A stretch of 64,000 bases of DNA, from assembly GCA_024362935.1 (NCBI GenBank), contig JANCRA010000040.1, forward strand, positions 1,364,001 through 1,428,000, written 5' to 3'. The DNA is from Setophaga petechia. Lineage: Eukaryota > Chordata > Aves > Passeriformes > Parulidae. This document shows positions 1 to 14,300 of the stretch, one piece after another. Each line of letters starts with the position of its first letter. Position 1 is the stretch's first letter. The translations under genes were made by a program, and so were the position numbers. The notes beneath the pieces were generated by a model, which saw only the letters and a program-made list of their open reading frames with translations, was not told where the DNA came from and searched no databases.

Positions 1-3000
1 TGGGATGCAAAAGGCACCTCAGTTTCACTTATTGCAAAACCACCTATTTCCCAGTAGAGTGGGCACTCAGAGGGTAACATGAACTTCCCTCTGAAAAGTT
101 TTTGCTGATCCAGAGATGTTTGGCTTCAGCAGAGGGTATTGTAAGCAACTAGACTGGAAGAACAGACAGAAGTTACTGCTCATCGCCCCTTTCTGTCTCC
201 TCTTGCAGAAGGTTTTTGAATTTAATTTATTCTTGGGCTGAGGATTGACTTTTAATTCTGAGTTTTTGTCTCACCTTTCAGAGATCACCTTTTCTTTGCA
301 ACATTTTCTTAAGAGGAGTGATCAGTCACCCTGAGTGAGGGTGGTTCTCTTAAATGAATGGTGAAGTGCTCTTCTTAGAGGACCATGGCTAAAACGTAGA
401 TAAGACATTAGAGCCTGCCAGAAGCAATTCTGGGCTGTGGATTCTTCTAGGGCAGAAAAAGAGACATGAAGATTCAATTCAGTTTTTCACTTTTACTCTG
501 TTGAACATTTCCTCCAAACTGTAACCACTCCTTGATTTTTTTTTCACATCCAGTAATCTCAGCAGTGCCTTGCCTGAGAAGCAAAGATTTTTCTTTCAAT
601 TTTAACATAATACAAAGAACACAGTAAAATAAAAATAACTAGCCACTGATGTTGGTAGGGAAACTGAATTTTTATGTTAAAGTTGGAGTTTGGAGGAAAG
701 AAAAACTTGTCAGGAAGTACAAAATAAAGCTGTGTGGTATTACTGTTGAAAGCAGTACTAAAATAGGTTTCAAAACCTGTGCAGAAGTGTAACCTCAGTT
801 TAAATAATTCAAGCACTTAATAGGTTGTACTACAACACAGTGCCCAGACCAAGCAATTAGCCAAGCAGATTCTTCCAGCTTCAAATGTCTGTAAAGCAGC
901 TGCTGGCATTTACCCAGCTTTCACTCAAATATGTCTGTGCCTAAACCAAAGGTATTTGTTATGGGCAACATTAAAAACAGCTTTGGAGACACTTCCTGCA
1001 TTAGATTTTGTCCTGCTTTGATTTGATTGTATTTCTCTAGGCCTTTCACTTACCATTTTGAGTACAAAGTCTGCTAATGCTCTGAGTGTTACTTTGCCTA
1101 ATTTGTAATCTTGGAGGGCTGTGATTCCTTTATTCGAAACTTGTTTTAACTGTGGGAAATAGGAAGTGAGCAGGGAGAAGCAAATCTTTTATAGTGAAGA
1201 GCTTGTTCAGACTATAAATTAGGCTCCACACAATGGCCACAGAAGGAGGCAAGCCTGCCTTTCTGAAGTCCACAATGCACTGGAAAAGATATGGGCTTTC
1301 AAGAAGAACTAGGCAGAGACTGGTTTGCTGCATGTTGGCTTTATGAGCGTGGAAAAAAAGACTTGCAGCTAATGTTTGTCAATGAAAAGTAGTTCAGTCA
1401 GCAATCTTGACCAGTTGTCAGCAAAAGGAATCCCTACATAGAGGCCAACAAATAGTGAACATTTCCATTTGTCACCTTTTGGAGATGTGTTGGGAAACTT
1501 TTAAAGCCTTGCTTTGATTGTGCACAATGGGTATTGTCACAGCTTAACACCCTGGGCACCTAAGCAGTAATAAAGTATATTTATGCCACACAGCTCATTC
1601 ATGCCATATCTTCCATTTGGGAATTATTATGTAGAAAATATTAAATTACACAGGCATTGGGAGTCTTTGAGTCACTTCAGTAGTGTAACTCTTGATTTGA
1701 GGTGAAAGATGTGCTACCAGCTGGCTAAAGCATAAGACTTCAAGGATCCTTTTGCTGACCCTTTTGAAGTCAATGGAAAAATTGCCAATAGTTCCATGAT
1801 TTTATGCCTGAGGTTGGCAGCCATGAAAGGAATTTGAGAAACTTTCCTCATATTAACAATCTGGTGGCACTCAGTTTACTCGCCTTCCTGTATGTTTGTA
1901 GGATCAGGTTTTCTGTGAGCCTGGTGTTCATGTCAGTGTCACATTTTCCTTCCTATCTTTTAAAGTAACATCTTACTAGAAGTTATCCTGCTGGAGTAGC
2001 AAATCTGCATAGGAAGAATGACATTTTAAGGTGACCTAATAAAAAGGATGTGGCGCAAAAAATAAACTGAAAACACCTTCCCCAGCTTTACCGCTGCACT
2101 TCACCTGGGATTTTGGTAACCTTGTTGCAAAGCATTGTTTTCCTGGACAAAATACAGGGATAGTAGTCACTTGCCCCTCAGAAATGCTGGAAGAACTACG
2201 GGACTAATAGCTATTCTAAATGGGACTAAAACTCCATTTTCTTTTACCTGGTTGTGTTTAAAGTAACTCCCAAGATAGCTCAGTTTTTAAGAACATTAAA
2301 GAATTCCATTTATAGGTTTAACAGAGCTCTGTATAATCAGTATTCCCAAATATAACTTAACTTTCTTTTGTTGCAAGGAAAATACAACCCCCTCTATTAA
2401 AGGAGAGAAATGTTAAAATTACATTTGACTCTCGGGGATTTTGAGGGACAGCTGAGAAAAATTAGAAATACTCTTAACTGCTTAAATAGAAGAAATTGTG
2501 AATCAATAATGACTTCTTTATTCATTAGCATTTCTAACCCATCGCCTTCCATCTCCAGATGGAAGTGGCTGTTGAAGTGCAAAGTATGTAATAAATAATG
2601 TGTATTTCAATGTAGATCACTTGACAAATCATTAAAATACTGGCATCTCTAGGGAGAAAGATGCCTGCCACTTAAACAGGCACTTGATCAGTCTTACAGT
2701 AGATGTGAAGTGAAAGAGAGAAAAGAAAAAGAAAGAAAAATTAGGGGGTTTTTGGCAATGATCAAAGCAATTTTAAGTGCATAGCTCCCTGTAAATTTGA
2801 TGACAGTGAATGAGGGCCTCAATTTTTTTATCTTTTCTCCCTCCATGCCTTGCACTCCCCAAGCATGATTATGTCCATATGTGTGTGAGGGCAATAGCTT
2901 ACACCTTCTTTAGTGGGAAGAAATGCTCCTCTGAGAATCTGTGCTTAATTTCCATGGTCTCATGGATTACCCTTGGTCTCTCATGCTGATCCAGTCCCAC

Positions 3001-5632
3001 TCTGTTCAGTTTGTGCAGTCTAGTAAAGGCAAAAATCATGGAGCCATGGCTTGGACAGTCATAATGGAAAACTTGGGATGGATAAACCTTTATGGCCTCT
3101 TCTGCTTTCTCAGTTTGCCTGTGATCCCAAAAGGCATTAGATATTATGGGAAGTGAATCACGTCTCTGGAATGATTATATACCATGCAAACAAAATAGCC
3201 TGTCACTTTTGTAGCAATACTTTTAAGATGCATTGGTGTGTTTCTGTACATTTAATTTTTTCACCTTCCAGAGCAGCTTCATCTTGCGCACACCAATTTT
3301 AAAAATAAATTCACAGATACAAACCTGTCCCTCGCATGGAAGCTTCCTTGTTCACATTAGCCTGTGCTGTACTAGCATCAGCAGAGTCAAGCACTCTTGG
3401 TGTTTTCAATACATTTGAAAAGTTTTTACTTCTCTGTTGGACTGTCTAAAATGATATATGACAAAGTTTTTGGTCATGAATGAAAAACTTTGTGTTGATT
3501 ACCAGTCATGTTATAGTGGTACCTGTCAAGGACTGAGAATATCGAAACTACTCAAGAAAATTTCTCTGAGTATCAAATACTGATTATCCCCAACTCCTAT
3601 TGCTTACACTAAAAAAGTGGTTCAGCATTGGCTCTGTGTTCCATTATATTAGAGTTCAAGACTTTAATCTTCTCCTCAGGCTTTCTTACATATGTTACAA
3701 CTGATTTCTTCACAAATACTTAAAACACAGATTTGGGTGTGTTTTTTTCCTCAGTTCAAATCAGAAACATGTTTGATATATTACAGCAACAATAAAAGTA
3801 TAAAAAGCTAAGTAACTCTTCATCATTATTACAGGCCTAGCAATGTGTATTTCTCCCCAATTTTATTGCTATCTGTCCAAGACTGAAGCATAACTTAATA
3901 TAGGCTTCACTCTGGCGTGCCATAATCTGGTGAAAATGAAATTGTATGGAATGCAAGTCTTATGCCATTTAACTTACTGAGCATTTTATTTCAGCTGCCT
4001 TTTGAACAGTTCCCAGGCTAGTTCATTACAACTGCTTCTTACAACTGCTCATGTTCCTTCTGGTAATGTATTCTGCAAACCCTCCCACATATCATGGAAA
4101 TCTAAAGTTTCATTTCTCTCTGAGGCCAACATCTGTTTGTGCAATATTGCAGTCAAAGTGTAGCTGTATTTTTCTTCTGTTAAGAAAGTATGGGTGAACA
4201 GGGCTGGATCAAGCAAAACAATAAAATACCTGCTTAAAAGAGAGCCAAGTAACAAAGCAACAAAGAAAATATAATGAGTGATGGGTCAGGTCTACTAGTC
4301 CGACCACAGTCTTGTGTGTGGCCTTTCCCAAGTCATTAATTGGACTATTTCTTATTTCAAAGCCTTTTAATAAAAAGATTGTTCTATTTTACTTGCTGCA
4401 AAATCAGGTTGTGCTCTCACAGGCATATCCTGGAAAAAATACTTTTTGTTTCTAGCACTGAAAAAAATTCAACTCTTCAGATTTCAGCTTTCAGTTTTAC
4501 ACAGTTTGTCAAAGGTTTTACTGCCACACTACCCACAGCAATCTATGGCATACAAAGTCTGGAAAGCATCTTTTCCCCAGGAAGTGACTTCTCCAATGGC
4601 AAAGCCCCCAAAATGTCATCAGAGTGACATGCATAATATAACTTTGAAAAGCAAAGCTTGGAAAATAGTGATTCTTATTATTTATCAGAGTCAGTTTGTG
4701 ATGTATTGAATGGGTGTAATAGGCAGCAAGAGCAGCGCCCTGGCCTGCTCTCCCACTCTCCAAGTTTTATTAAGGATCAATACAGAAGCTTTAAAGACAG
4801 ATTTGAGGCAAGGAGCACAGCATTCATTCACATTTTTAGTGTTCTACCATTCATAAGCCGCAACAAAAAGGAGACAAATAGGTGTTGGAGGGGGAAGTGA
4901 ATTAGTTGGCAATAAAGACAGCCATCGCTGGCAAAGGAAGAGCAAGGATGTAACAAAAAAATAATCCCTCTGTGTCACCAGTGCCCTGAGATCAGCTGTC
5001 CTTGGTGGTACACATTGATCTATAAGGGGTGTGCTGGTGTGGTAGTGAGGTTGGGTTTCCTGTGCCCACCTTAAGTGGTGTAAGAGCATTCTGAGGTGTC
5101 TCAGCAGCTTCAAATCTCCATTGCTGTCACAATTTGACGTTGCCAGTAAGCCCCAATGCAATATACTGGGCAGAAAATAAATGATTTAGCTGAATCTTGA
5201 TTGTATAAAAAGCAGATTTAAGCAGCATGAGAAGGATTATTTTATAGCTTTATTAGTAGTGAAGGGGAAAGGAAATTATATAATAGTTCTATAAGTCCCT
5301 TGTAACCAAGGCAGTTACAAGGAGGGACAAAACCTTTCCTTGTGACCATTGTAGAAATACTTTCCAATTAACAGATTCTGAAAATATGGGCTTCTTCATC
5401 GGGCTCTGAGTAGGTCTTACAGTTAGGAACATTTTACTTCCAAAGTCAAATCCTTTCCATTTCTTTTGATCTGAAAAAAAAGAATTTAATATTAAATAAT
5501 GTTTCTCAGTCCCGCCATGCAGCTGCATAACATCTTCAGCCATTCAAAGTAAATTGTATTTCTCTAGGTGCTTATTCAGTAGTGTGACTGGACTTCAATA
5601 ATTTCAAATGTCCTTTTTCTTATTAACTGTAG
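1..5632 (+). other. FAT3: Intron (3' part), upstream of the first exon in the window
   Basis: No open frame here encodes a cadherin-like or other recognisable protein, and I see no clear interspersed repeat. The segment is AT-rich and ends in a polypyrimidine stretch and an AG acceptor at 5,631-5,632. I read it as the 3' part of a long intron. Very old, diverged repeats could be present and missed by eye. Confidence 0.75.
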
Positions 5633-5908
5633 GTTCTTATCAAAGTGTTGGATAACAATGATAATGGCCCAGAATTCTCTCAGCCAACCTACGATGTCAC
5701 CATTTCAGAGGACATCCTCCCTGATACTGAAATTCTGCAAATTGAAGCTATAGACAGAGATGAAAAGCACAAGCTGAGCTACACTATTCACAGCAGCATC
5801 GACACAGTCAGCATGAGGAAATTCAGAATTGATCCCAACACCGGGGTTCTCTATACAGCTGAGAGATTAGACCACGAAGCTCAAGATAAGCACATCCTTA
5901 ATGTCATG
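5633..5908 (+). CDS. FAT3: FAT-family cadherin exon: end of one EC repeat and most of the next (about EC13/EC14)
   Basis: This 276-nt exon encodes 92 residues and is phase 0 at both ends. It opens with the calcium-binding inter-repeat linker [10 protein letters not shown]. The next EC repeat follows, with its SED (XEX-type) site, an IDRDE (DXD-type) site and the LDHE motif, and breaks off at HILNVM. The protein is a giant adhesion receptor whose rod of EC repeats sits outside the cell. The acceptor is the AG at 5,631-5,632 and the donor GTAAGA starts at 5,909. The open frame runs on past the donor to a stop near 5,995, but that part has no cadherin character and is intron. EC numbers are counted back from the last repeat, assuming 34 in total. 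Confidence 0.93.
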
Positions 5909-7449
5909 GTAAGAATGCAGTCATGGCTACTTCAGGGACATGCATGGAGTAGGCTTCCCTTGAGTGAAGGACTCAGTGCAATAAGTAGCCACTAATTTAA
6001 TTTTGCCTGCCCTGCTGTGTATTTATTTCACAGTTTTTATTTTGTCTTCTTGGGAAACTTTATTGTGAATCCATTGTATGGAATGTGATATGATTCTCTA
6101 TCTCAAGGGAAAGCAAGCAGGTAATTATTTAATCTGTTGGCATCTGATCCTCTCCCTCAAGGTAATTTTCAGAGTTTCTGAAGTGAGGCTGAAAGTTATT
6201 TGAGAAGTTATTCACCAGGAGATAAGGGCTTTCTTGCCATGAAGAATGCTACAGCCTTTCTGAATACAAGCCTCATTTATAGCTTACTTTTATAGACTTA
6301 TTTCAGTACATAAACTATTGATATACAAAATAGCTTTCTTTTATCTACATTTCCAAATCTTTGGGTATGCAGAAAAAAGTTAATTACCAATTTTTGCTTG
6401 GTGTGTCTAGACTACAGAACATAAATCTGTCTGTTTTCAAGTGGAGATTGTATATCATGGACATAATCTTTTTAAAAACAAACTAACAAAAAAAAAAAAA
6501 CAAAAAGAACCCAAAAAATTGTGTTAGTTTAAACATTGGAGTCCACTATTTTACTTAACTACTTAGGACTTCTGCAGCAGAGGCCTACTAAGGAACTACT
6601 CATGGTGTGTTAGGTATGGGGGCAGCTTTGGCAGGGCATCCTAGGAAGCAAAAAGCTGCTGTGAGATGCAACAATGAACAGCTGAGTGTGGTCTCTGCTC
6701 AACAGAGTAAAATGTTTCAAGTCCTTTGGCAAGCAGGCTAAGAAATAGCTATAAACTGAATAACAGAAACACATGGCCAAGAGAGGTAATTCCCTGGTGC
6801 TTGGTTTTGATCTCCACCTGATACAATAGGTCTTTTCCTCTGTTTAAGAGGAACCAAAATTTTCAGGAGATTGTGGTGGCAGGATTATCGGTGAAGCAGT
6901 GCTGAGGTATTTTGCATGGGATTGACACAGGTGTGGTAACTTACACCTCTGTTGACAGTTACCAGCACTTTATAAAATGATTCCTGCTCTGTTTACTGTT
7001 GATATGATCATCTGTATATAATCATGAAGTAGTCCATTGGCAGCTACAAGCACTAGACAGACGTGCTTATATGCTGTAATGAAGGCAATAGCAAGATAAA
7101 GGCATGACCATTCAGCAGATATTGATAAAAAAGGAAATTCTTGCAAACCTCTACCCAAATTTAAGATCTCATATGGTTGCCACTTCAGAAATTCACGTCA
7201 TGATGGGTTAGCTGCAATGCATTTTCTCACAAGTGGAAAAAAAAGTCACTAACTTCTTTCCTGTTTCTTTGATTGTAATATCTGTCATCCCGTGTGTAAA
7301 TGTATTTCAGATTGTTCTTTGGGACAAATGGATTTTTTTACTACTTTGTATTAAATAGAACTGAAAGTAGTATTCACACTCAGATGAGTAATATTTGTAA
7401 AGTTTTACTAGATGACTGTCAAATTGTGTGCTATGCACTTGTTCTATAG
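5909..7449 (+). other. FAT3: Intron, 1.5 kb
   Basis: It lies between phase-0 exon ends. It contains an A-rich stretch at about 6,474-6,520 and no recognised gene. The acceptor TAG ends at 7,449. Confidence 0.85.
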
Positions 7450-7660
7450 GTCCGAGATCAAGAATTCCCTTACAGAAGAAACCTGGCCAGAGTCATCATA
7501 AATGTGGAAGACTCCAATGACCACAGCCCCTACTTCACCAGCCCATTGTATGAAGCCTCGGTGTTTGAGTCAGCAGCAGTTGGATCAGCAGTGTTGCAGG
7601 TCACAGCTCTGGACAAAGACAAAGGAGAAAATGCAGAGCTTATCTATACTATTGAAGCAG
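7450..7660 (+). CDS. FAT3: FAT-family cadherin exon: end of about EC14 and start of EC15
   Basis: This 211-nt exon enters in phase 0 and leaves in phase 1. It begins [11 protein letters not shown], finishing the repeat started in the previous exon, and passes through a slightly altered linker, [10 protein letters not shown], where the usual NDN reads NDH. The next repeat begins with a FES (XEX-type) site and an [10 protein letters not shown] segment and stops at IEAG. The donor is GTTAGG, weaker than the GTAAGT-like donors of most other exons here. I place the boundary there because the single leftover G joins GA of the giant exon to make glycine and keep the frame open. Loss of the final Asn may weaken calcium binding at this linker. 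That is inference. Confidence 0.92.
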
Positions 7661-10600
7661 GTTAGGACCGAGGCCAAAAATGAAGTGTCATGGATCATGC
7701 CAGACACAGAACAGTGATGTAATGGTCATCTGTCTTGACACACAATTCAGCTTCTTTGGTCTGCTTTCTCCTGTACAGATGGGCAAAGGAGACACCTTGT
7801 TGCTGTTGTTTTGTTGGTTTTTTTTTAAATTTTATTCTGAAGCTACTATACCCAAAATCTTTCAGAACAGACTCATTCTGGAACAGGTTGCCTGAGAGAG
7901 GGAGTTTCCTTCTCTGGAGATATTCAGAACCCCACAGGATCCTGTGCAACCTGCTGTAGGTGAACCTGCTTTAGCAGGAAGGTTGGACCAGATGCTCTCC
8001 AGTGGTCCCTTTCTAGTCTAGTCATTCTGTTATTCTGTGACTGTTTCATTTTCACCAGATGGCTACAGAGCCTGTTACCTCTAAGTCATTGGGTCAAAGC
8101 CATCACAGAAGATAGTTATTCAAAACTGCAGCCAGTGACCTGTTTTCAGGGTTCTGGTTTCAGACTAGTGTACAGTGGATCCTCCATAAAAAAAAAAAAG
8201 CCAGAACAGCTGGTATGTCCTGATATCTTTGCCAGTGTACAGACCAGAGGAGCACAGACTAAGAACAGGGCTGTGATAAAACTTCTGCCATAGCATTTTA
8301 ATGGTGCAAGGTCTCTTTGAAACTAGGAGAGGGCGCGATGATACCAGGTGAAAATTGCTTTTGCAGTTTAACACTGTATGTTTACATTCAGCACATAATC
8401 TATACCAGCAAAGGCATTCTTCTACTGGTGCAACAGCACAGTATATCTCTGACACACATGAGAATGAATGTAAGTTTCTCTGGGTCACATGAACCTGAAG
8501 TTAAGAATTATCTTTGAGATGAACCATTGGCATATATATAAGAGGGGGATGCCTGGAAAAAGAGACAAATAATTAGAAATTTAACCTTAGAATTTTGTAA
8601 TGTTTCATTTCTACTTAGGGAGTTTTATTCATAATGTGAATCTTTCCACTGTAATACTAGCAAAACTTGAAACTTATATTTCCATAAAAAGAAGTCACAG
8701 GTACTTCAGATTGTACCCATATTGGGCAGATCACAAGCCTTTACCAGCATTAGGCTCTGATCCTACTGGATCATTATTTATCCCTATATTATTATAAAGA
8801 CTTGTTCCCAGCTAGGATAGCTCATGTCAATTAGGAACAGGCTAAATGACAAATAACTAATGACACAAGAATATCTACACCATCTCATACTGATTTAGCT
8901 TCATATAATTCAAGCTCACACCTTAAATTAAGATGATATAACCTGAAGACCCAAGGAACAATTTAGAGAAGACCTAAGGAACAATTTTTCTGTCATTATC
9001 TTGTATGCTCTGTGGAAGGAGATTACCTTCAGCAAACCAGAAGGTAAAGTCTTTTGCAGCTGAAAGTGTTGAACTTAGAATGAGGAAGATGTTAGCACTC
9101 CAAAGCAAATATTTCCTTTATGCACTCCATTTATTCTTAGCAGTTATTTCTCAGTATTCTCAAGTGGCCTTTAACTTAAATTGGGGGCAATCTTACATGT
9201 GCCCAGACAGGAAAACACTGTCCTTATGGAACAAATTCTGAGCAGACTAGATCAAGTTCCTGGGGCAATGGTTTTCAAGACTATTTCCAGCTTTTTCTTG
9301 ACACCTTATTACTGTTATGGGTTCCCCATCGTCTAGAGGTGCCACCACAGTGTAAAGAGCATCCTGACACCTAAGGAGTATTGTTCCAATTACACTGGTA
9401 ATAGAAACCTACATGATTCAGGCAGGAAAATATTATTATTAGAAAAGATGCTTTAGCTATTAGATGATTTCTAGAGACTCTCTTTTTCATTACAGCCTGT
9501 TTCTGTTTCATCATGAGCTCTTTCTGCAATGTCAGACCTCAAACTTCCATTTACTGTAAACCTCACACTCCTCCAGTTTCATTTTCCAGAGATGTCCCAA
9601 TCTCAGGTGCCTCAAAATTCAGTATTCTGCTGCTGAATATTCTCCATAAAATGTGCAGTTGAGGATATTGATTTTAACTGCAGAATTCAAATTGTACACA
9701 ACCCTTTGATTCAGGGGGATTACTCACCACATCTTACATTACTCTGAAGAGAGCAATTGGTAAAGAAAGTAGTTTTTGTGTAATTTCATACGAAATTCCT
9801 GAAGGAGAAGAACCAGCTCTTGCCTTGCGGGAAGCAGTCAGTGGCTCAAAATTATTTGTATTAGCAAGCACTGACAAAATAACAGCAGCAGCATTTGTAG
9901 TGTCTGTAAATGTGACAGATGCCATTATTTTTATGAGAATTTGTAGTTCTGGAAGAATCTCACCTCCTGGGTGAATAGCACAATTTTTGGTTAGGCTAGT
10001 AAACTTTACTGATCTGAAACGAAGGATGTAAATAGAAAACCACTACCAGTATTGAACTACATAGAGTAGTATGTAGCTTAAATTAGCCTCCAGAATTTAC
10101 AACAGATAGTGAATCATATCTTAAAAATAGTTCACATTACCTCTCTTCATTTAGGATTTCATGTATTTAGGCATTCCAGCTACAGCTTACACGTTTATTG
10201 CTCTGTGTGCAGAACCCATAACAATCACTTAAAAAACCCTCTCTTGTGTATCACCTGAGATATATTTCTCTCCCAGCCTTGAATGGATGCTTGTCTTTAG
10301 ATTGGAAACAGTTCTAGATTTGAAGATGTGAATTACAATAGAGGGAACATGGTATAGTGATTGAAATTGCTGTAACTCAGTATATGCTGTTTGTATTTGG
10401 AATCAAAATCAGGAAAAGAATCTGTATGCTTATATATGCCGTTTATATTTGCAGCACTTACTTCAAGCAAGCACTCAGTAAAACAGCAAAATAAGGATTG
10501 CCAATTAAAGGTGATCTCTAATTACAGGGTAGGAGTACATGGAGAAAGTTTTGAATCTGTTTTGCTGAAGGAGAGATTGGCAAAAAGACCAGAAAGAAAT

Positions 10601-11316
10601 AAAGGCCCCCAAAAAGTTCTCTGATCCAAACTTACTGTTTTCACCTTTATGCAGTCAGTGATATCCATGCTTTCATGTTGTAACAGACATTTCATGACAT
10701 TTTCTACTAAATCTCATTCATCTGGATTCATCCTCCTCAGAGATCATATGATAAAACTCTGTGCCAAAAGACGCTTGAATCTCTTTTCTATGCTATTTGC
10801 TCTGTTTTATTTTTTCTAAATGCCACTTTAACCTTTTTATATTCAGTTCTTTGAGTCTTGAACTACTGTAATCTCCTGTGTGGTTTCTTAATATCCCATT
10901 CAATTAGGAGTTGTTATCCATTAGTCATGTAATTGGCTTATTAGCCTCTGATCTCATTTCTTTGCCTTAGGTGTACATGTATTTGACTAATTTCTGTAAT
11001 TTAGGGGTGCTTTTCCTTACTTCAGTAGGAGTAATGTGCATGCAGTTCTTGCTCTGATGCTGGTACTGAGAATCAAGATATAGAGGTAGCAACACCTGAG
11101 TTTCTGATGCCTTGAAGACCTATACCATCTACTGAGCTCTCTAATTAACAGACAGAAAGGGTGAAAGGGCCTTCAGAGTACTGTTACATTGGGCGTGTTT
11201 TGGGTTTTTTTTTTTATTTAGGTAACCTTTAAAAATGCAGCTTGTTGCTTCTGGTTTAGGTTATCATAAAGTGAGTCATATTTCATTTCTAATCTCATTC
11301 AATATCTTTGTTCTAG
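7661..11316 (+). other. FAT3: Intron, 3.7 kb
   Basis: It contains a CR1 3'-end fragment at 7,874-8,041 and otherwise AT-rich sequence with no recognisable gene. The open frame that runs through 11,235-11,316 into the giant exon is intronic read-through: it lacks cadherin character, and a good acceptor (TTTGTTCTAG) sits at its end. Confidence 0.85.
7874..8041 (+). mobile_element. CR1 LINE fragment, 3' end
   Basis: The string from 'ggaacaggttgcctgagag' through 'ggttggaccagatgctctcc' to the terminal 'attctgttattctgtga' follows the avian CR1 3' end, including its short ATTCTGTGA-like terminal repeats. It is heavily 5' truncated, as most CR1 copies are, lies in sense within the intron, and carries no usable open frame. 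Confidence 0.75.
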
Positions 11317-14300
11317 GAAACACAGGAAACACATTCAAGATTGAACCAGTTTTAGGCATCATTACATTACTCAAGGAGCCAGACTTAACCACAATGGGAC
11401 AGTTTGTTTTGTCAGTCAAAGTGACTGATCAAGGTTCTCCAGCGCTGTCTGCAACAGCAATTGTGCGGATATCTGTGACAATGGCAGATAACTCCCACCC
11501 TAAGTTCACTCTAAAAGAATACCAAGCAGAGGTCAATGAAAATGTGGATATTGGTACTTCTGTCATTTCTCTCTCTGCAATCAGTCAGTCCACGTTAGTT
11601 TATGAGGTTAAAGATGGCAATGTTGATGGGGTCTTCACCATAAACCCATATTCTGGAGTGATCACCAGTCAAAAGGCCCTTGATTATGAACGTGCTTCCT
11701 CCTATCAGCTCATCGTACAGGCAACAAATATGGCCGGCATGGCATCAAATGCCACTGTGAACATTCAGATTGTTGATGAAAATGACAACCCACCAGTTTT
11801 TCTCTTCTCTCAGTACTCGGGCAGCATAAGTGAGGCTGCTCCTGTGAACAGCGTGGTCCGCAGTGCAAATAACAGTCCCCTGGTGATACGTGCCACCGAT
11901 GCCGACAGCAACCAGAACGCTTTGCTTGTCTACCAGATTGTGGAATCAACTGCAAAAAAGTATTTCACGGTAGATTCCAGCACAGGTGCAATCAGAACAA
12001 TTGCAAATTTAGATCATGAAACGATAGCCCACTTCCACTTCCATGTTCATGTTAGGGACAGTGGGAATCCCCAGCTTACAGCAGAGAGCCCAGTTGAAGT
12101 GACCATTGAGGTGACTGATGTCAATGACAACCCACCAGTCTTCAGCCAGGCCGTGTTTGAGACAGTCTTGCTCCTGCCCACGTATATTGGTGTTGAGGTT
12201 CTCAAAGTCAAAGCTTCAGACCCAGATTCAGAGATCCCTCCAGAACTAACATTTAGTATAATTGAAGGCAATATGGACCATTTTTTAATTGACTCAAGCA
12301 CAGGGGTTCTCACCATTAAAAACAATAATCTCTCCAAAGACCATTATATGCTAATAGTAAGAGTATCTGATGGAAAATTTTATAGTACTGCTATGGTGAC
12401 AATAATGGTAAAAGAAGCAATGGATAGTGGACTCCATTTCACACAAAATTTTTATTCCACTTCTATATCAGAAAACAGCACCAATATCACAAAGATCGCT
12501 GTGGTGAATGCTGTTGGCAACCGCCTCAATGAGCCTTTGAAATACAGCATATTAAACCCAGGAAACAAATTTAAAATCAAATCCACCTCCGGAGTCATTC
12601 AGACCACTGGCATCCCCTTTGACCGAGAGGAACAGGAGCTGTATGAGTTGGTGGTGGAAGCAAGCCGTGAGCTAGATCACCTCCGTGTTGCTCGAGTTGT
12701 GGTGAGAGTTTACATTGAGGACATAAATGACAATGCCCCGGTGTTTGTAGGGCTTCCATACTACGCTGCTGTGCAGGTCGATGCTGAGCCTGGCACCCTG
12801 ATATATCGAGTGACAGCTATTGATAAAGACAAGGGTGACAATGGCGAGGTGTCGTACCTGCTGAAGGAAGACTATGGACATTTTGAAATTGATAGAGGAT
12901 CTGGCAGTGTCACTTTAAAGGAAGCCTTCAATTCTGATTTGTCTAATATAGAGTACTTGGTTGTCATTCTTGCCAAAGATGGTGGTAACCCATCGCTGTC
13001 TGCGTCGGTAGAGCTCCCCATTACTATTGTTAACAAAGCAATGCCTGTGTTTGACAAGCCCTTCTATACAGCTTCTGTGAATGAAGATGTAGAAATGCAC
13101 ATGCCAATTTTAAGCATAAATGCAACCAGTCCAGAAGGCCAGGGTATCATTTATATCATTGTTGATGGAGATCCCTACAACCAGTTTAATATCGACTTTG
13201 ATACTGGAGTTCTGAGTGTCATCAGCCCACTGGACTATGAAATAAATTCTCTTTTCAAGCTGATGGTGCGTGCCAGCGATGCTCTCACTGGCGCTCGTGC
13301 TGAGGTAACCGTGGACTTGATTGTTAATGATGTTAATGATAATCCACCCGTTTTTGATCAGTCGGCTTACAATGCTACTCTGTCTGAAGCTTCTTTGATT
13401 GGGACTCCTGTGCTGCAGGTTGTTGCTACTGATGCTGACTCTGACAATAACAAGATTGTACAGTATCAGATAGTCCAGGACACCTTTAACAGCACTGACT
13501 ATTTCCATATAGACAGCAGCAGTGGCCTTATTTTGACAGCCCGAATGCTGGATCATGAACTCATACAGCAGTGCAGCTTGAAAGTCAGAGCAACTGATAA
13601 TGGGTTCCCACCTCTGAGCAGCGAGGTTCTCGTTAGTATCTCAATAACAGATATGAATGACAACCCTCCAGTTTTTAACCAGTTAATATATGAATCATAT
13701 GTGAGCGAACTGGCACCTCGAGGTCATTTTGTGACTTGCGTCCAAGCTTCTGATGCCGACAGCTCTGATTTTGACAGACTGGAGTACAGCATCCTATCAG
13801 GAAATGATCGGACCAGTTTCCTTATGGACAGCAAGAGCGGTGTCATCACTCTTTCCAACCACCGCAAGCAGAGGATGGAGCCCATGTACAGCCTGAACGT
13901 CTCTGTGTCCGACGGGCTGTTCACCAGCACGGCTCAGGTGCACATTCAGATCCTTGGGGCCAACCTCTACAGCCCTGTGTTCTCACAGAGCATTTATGTT
14001 GCGGAGGTTAGAGAAAATGCTGCTCCTGGAATGAAGGTAATCCATGTGAAGGCAACAGATGGGGATTCAGGCGTGTATGGCCAGATCAGCTACTCCATAA
14101 TAAATGATTTCGCCAAGGATCGATTTTTGATTGATGCAAATGGGCAGATTCTGACAACTGAGAGGTTAGACCGTGAGAACCCTCTGGAAAGTGATATCGA
14201 TATATTCTTGAGAGCCCTTGATGGAGGTGGCAGGACTACGTTTTGCACTGTGAGAGTGATAGTAGTGGATGAGAATGACAATGCTCCCAAATTTATGACA

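Noticed and set aside
11235..11316. Upstream start extending the giant exon's frame by 27 residues
   Set aside because: The extra residues have no cadherin character, a good acceptor (TTTGTTCTAG) follows, and joining at 11,317 restores the frame with the previous exon.
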